DNA of 11,008 nucleotides from Entophlyctis helioformis (taxonomy: Eukaryota; Chytridiomycota; Chytridiomycetes; Chytridiales; Chytriomycetaceae). The notes under the pieces were generated by a model. That model was not told the DNA's origin. It made no database searches and saw nothing but the letters and a program-made list of their open reading frames with translations. Positions 9,201 through 11,008 of this stretch are shown here, in pieces; positions within the stretch are counted from its first letter, which is position 1, and each line of letters begins with the position of its first letter. The translations under genes were made by a program, and so were the position numbers. The DNA lies in assembly GCA_025526915.1 (NCBI GenBank), contig JAHLKH010000465.1:1-11008 (forward strand). Reading direction: 5' to 3'.

Positions 9201-10624
9201 TGCCAGTCAGTCGGATCGAACAGCCGCAAAGCAGAAGCCGCAATGGCAATCGTTGCAACCATGAATGCAACAAACCGTCCAATGATGAAGCAGGGCCCGC
9301 GGCCGTCTGGGCCGTAAAAGTAAACAGCCTCGTTGCGTGCCATGGCCATTTCCTGGTCGCGCTCATACGGCGTGGCCAGCGACAGCCCAATCTCGGTTCC
9401 CTGCTCCTCAAGGATGTTTTGCTGATGGCGGGCCGGACATGCCGAGTCAGTGACCGTGATAGCTGGCTGTCCTTTTGCAGTAGACGCGATACAACGTACC
9501 TTGACATCCTTGCCCGTCGTCACGCATCCCAAGATGCGCGCCAACGTGACAATGTAGAGCGTCGTTTCCATGCCATCCCTCATGGAAGCCAAGACCCGTG
9601 ACAGTCTCGCTACCCTCGTGAACAACAACTGTCTTGGAGTGTCTCGGACGAGACAGATCGCCGCGATAGAGAATCACAATGCCGTTTTCCAATCCGACTG
9701 CAACCTGCGTCATGTTCTCCAGCGCTGCAAACGCCGTGACCGGAAACACCTTGGCTTTGTGCGTGATCTTCTTGTGCTGCACAAGCACGGGTCCTTTGTT
9801 CTTCTCGACGACGTCCCTTGTCCACGCTCCAGATCTTGAGTGTGGGTGTTGCTGTTTCGTCTTCCTGGAGCACAGCCGATCGCAGTTCAGTGTCGAGTGC
9901 GTTTGGTCAAAGGGCGATGCAGGGAGAGCGAAGCAGGACTGACGCCAATGGTAAAGAGGATGCCCTTGCGGCGCATCTGCTTGACATGCGTGACTCCTGT
10001 CCGTGTGTGCCTTGAAAGACGTGATCGCCGTCAACCCCCTGGCCAAAGATGTGCACAAAACCCGTGGTCATGTAATCAAGCAGTCAAGAAGCACCACCAT
10101 CCTGCCTCCGGCATCTGCACACTTGTGTCATGGCGCATCGGCAGGCTGAAGCGCCAGCCAGACGCAGGCAAGGCAACACATGCAAGGGTGGCACAGCAAC
10201 GGTCGTCATATGAGGTGAAAAGGATATCTCCAAAGACCAGGTATCCGCGGCCGCTGGTGCTGCTGCATATCTTGGTGGTCTGTGCAAGCGGCGATGTGCA
10301 TCAGCCGGCCGTTCAAGTGCCCGGCAGATGAGCAGTTGGGCAGATGGGCAGTGGGCAGTTGGGCAGTCTGCCCGGACGCACCTGCAGCCAGGCAGCCAAA
10401 GCAGTGCTGTCGGAGACGGGTGCCGACGTCGCTTCGAGCACATCCTCCTTGTCAAAGAAGGTGAGCTTCCGCCACTGGGCACCGCCGCCTGTTGCAGTGG
10501 GTTTGGCAGTTGCTGGTGCTGGTGCTGCTGCCGGGCGAGGCGCCTGTGTTTGTGGCAGCGGCCGAGCGGCCCGCACAGGCGCTTGCGCAGCACTCGGGCC
10601 CAAGCCAGGAACAAGCAGCGGCAT
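6248..10624 (-). CDS. VPS11: VPS11 (PEP5), HOPS/CORVET core subunit, 12 exons
   Basis: VPS11 is a scaffold of the HOPS and CORVET complexes that tether endosomes and vacuoles/lysosomes before fusion. Exons: 10382-10624, 10228-10279, 9944-10071, 9500-9864, 9276-9421, 7423-9142, 7269-7343, 6905-7190, 6758-6831, 6591-6686, 6396-6513, 6248-6325. The N-terminal beta-propeller starts at QWRKLTFFDKED and includes GRGYLVFGD, TPTLKIWSV, DGRGPCF and WFRGYLVLVS. The alpha-solenoid carries the signature QYIKTIGNLEPSYVIRKFLD followed by AQRIYNLTSYLQ and HTTLLLNCYTKLKD. The C-terminus has a short coiled segment (QEETAKMRQQIQELEQ) and a RING-H2 with C1037, C1040, C1053, H1055, H1058, C1061, C1069 and C1072. 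It ends in the Vps11 C-terminal motif (DKFGIIADYFSKNVF). Six one-base excesses near 10058, 10037, 9995, 9816, 9576 and 9138 break the frame. Removing them gives 1,124 residues, somewhat longer than yeast or human VPS11. The start at 10624 is the first plausible Met upstream of the conserved sequence. Confidence 0.96.
9156..9190. repeat. (ACGCC)n pentanucleotide repeat in VPS11 intron 5
   Basis: Seven perfect ACGCC units on the plus strand, ending about 14 nt from the acceptor of VPS11 intron 5 (9143-9275). It accounts for that intron being 133 nt while most others in the gene are 70-79 nt. Confidence 0.95.
10072..10227 (-). other. VPS11: U12-type AT-AC intron (VPS11 intron 2)
   Basis: The intron begins ATATCCTTTT, matching the U12 5' splice-site consensus RTATCCTTT. 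It ends TTCTTGACTGCTTGATTAC: CTTGAC matches the core of the U12 branch element, its adenosine (10084) lies 12 nt from the 3' end, and the terminal dinucleotide is AC. Joining exon 2 (LVFGG/D codon split after one base) to exon 3 gives LVFGDDHGFVHIFG, which lines up with LVFGDMEGQIWFL of human VPS11. It lacks the CTGAC branch motif found in eight of the other ten introns. No GT donor near the exon end gives a VPS11-like product. Confidence 0.82.
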
Positions 10625-10690
10625 CGTTCGTTTCGTGGCCAAGTTACCCTCGCGACTGCCCACCAAGATCAGCCAACGACGAGCCGAGCC
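10625..10690. promoter_or_regulatory. Short divergent promoter region
   Basis: Only 66 bp separate the VPS11 start (minus strand) from the start of the plus-strand gene. It must hold both 5' UTRs, and promoter elements may extend into the coding sequences. No TATA-like element is visible. This is inferred from gene layout and depends on both starts being correct. Confidence 0.4.
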
Positions 10691-11008
10691 ATGAGCGACA
10701 AGCCAGCCGGCCCTGACGGCACACCGTCGGCACCGTCGGCGACACAGACGGGCCCCGCACATACCCCTGCAGCGGCGGCAGCCATGCCAGCACCGCCACG
10801 CCCACACGCAGCTGGCGCCAACCCGAAGAAGCGTCCGCTCGAGCACGCGCCAGCAGCACCTGCAGCCGCCACCAACCCAACAACCCGTCGTCGGCACCGT
10901 CTGCTGGTTCGGCCGGCGCTGGCGGGTTCGGCCGGTGCTGCTGGAACACCCGCGCATCCCGCTGCAGGCCCTGCCAGCAGCATCTTGCTCCAGCTGTCGC
11001 CGGTGCAG
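10691..11008 (+). CDS. Hypothetical disordered protein, N-terminal part only
   Basis: An open frame of 106 codons starts with MSDKPAGPDG and runs off the right edge without a stop. It is rich in Ala, Pro and Ser, with a basic patch NPKKRPLEH that could serve as a nuclear localisation signal. Around 10880-10930 another plus-strand frame reads NNPSSAPSAGSAGAGGFG, which fits the composition better than the RRRHRLLVR of the main frame. A pair of compensating indels there is likely. Nothing identifies a family. The opposite strand in this part reads Cys/Arg/Trp-rich and is unlikely to be coding, which supports the plus-strand choice. Confidence 0.5.
   Translation, partial: MSDKPAGPDGTPSAPSATQTGPAHTPAAAAAMPAPPRPHAAGANPKKRPLEHAPAAPAAATNPTTRRRHRLLVRPALAGSAGAAGTPAHPAAGPASSILLQLSPVQ

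Noticed and set aside
10103..10200. A GT-AG alternative for VPS11 intron 2 (donor GTTGCT, acceptor GCAG)
   Set aside because: The donor is weak, and the joined exons insert residues absent from VPS11 or hit a stop. The AT-AC junction restores the propeller strand without insertion.
1..10624. The whole region as a cluster of pseudogenes
   Set aside because: Breaks are mostly single-base homopolymer differences. Conserved residues, splice sites and RING ligands are intact, and VPS11 sums to an exact codon number after correction. Not fully excluded for the Puf gene.

Overview
The window is eukaryotic nuclear DNA. It carries spliceosomal introns, long disordered Gln/Ser/Pro-rich proteins and CAG-type tracts. 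A Puf protein with two RRM domains (Jsn1/Puf2 type) and closely packed genes with introns of about 70-80 nt point to a fungus. An apparent AT-AC (U12-type) intron argues against Ascomycota and Basidiomycota, which have generally lost the minor spliceosome, so an early-diverging lineage (chytrid-, zygomycete- or Blastocladiomycota-like) is my inference. I cannot name a species.

Layout: three genes lie on the minus strand and one starts on the plus strand. At 1-3792 (minus, running off the left edge) is a Puf-family RNA-binding protein: a disordered Q-rich N-terminus, RRM1, RRM2 and the first PUF repeats. An intron inside RRM2 holds an (AC)n microsatellite and an 11-bp tandem repeat. At 3793-4672 there is no gene, only simple repeats and the probable promoter of the Puf gene. 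At 4673-6107 (minus) is an unrecognised protein with a poly(A) signal just downstream. At 6248-10624 (minus) is VPS11/PEP5, a core subunit of the HOPS and CORVET tethering complexes, which I resolve into 12 exons ending in a RING-H2 domain and the Vps11 C-terminal motif. At 10691-11008 (plus, running off the right edge) is the start of a divergent gene for a disordered protein. VPS11 and this gene share a gap of only 66 bp.

Two results stand out. First, VPS11 intron 2 has a near-perfect U12 5' splice site (ATATCCTTTT), a CTTGAC branch-like element 12 nt before the end, and TAC at the 3' end. Splicing there restores an alignment with animal VPS11. Second, many reading-frame breaks occur mostly in short homopolymers, across all genes. 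Undoing six one-base excesses in VPS11 makes the twelve exons sum to exactly 1,125 codons, which favours sequencing or assembly error over pseudogenes.

The genes have no obvious common pathway: mRNA binding (Puf), endolysosomal tethering (VPS11) and two unknowns.
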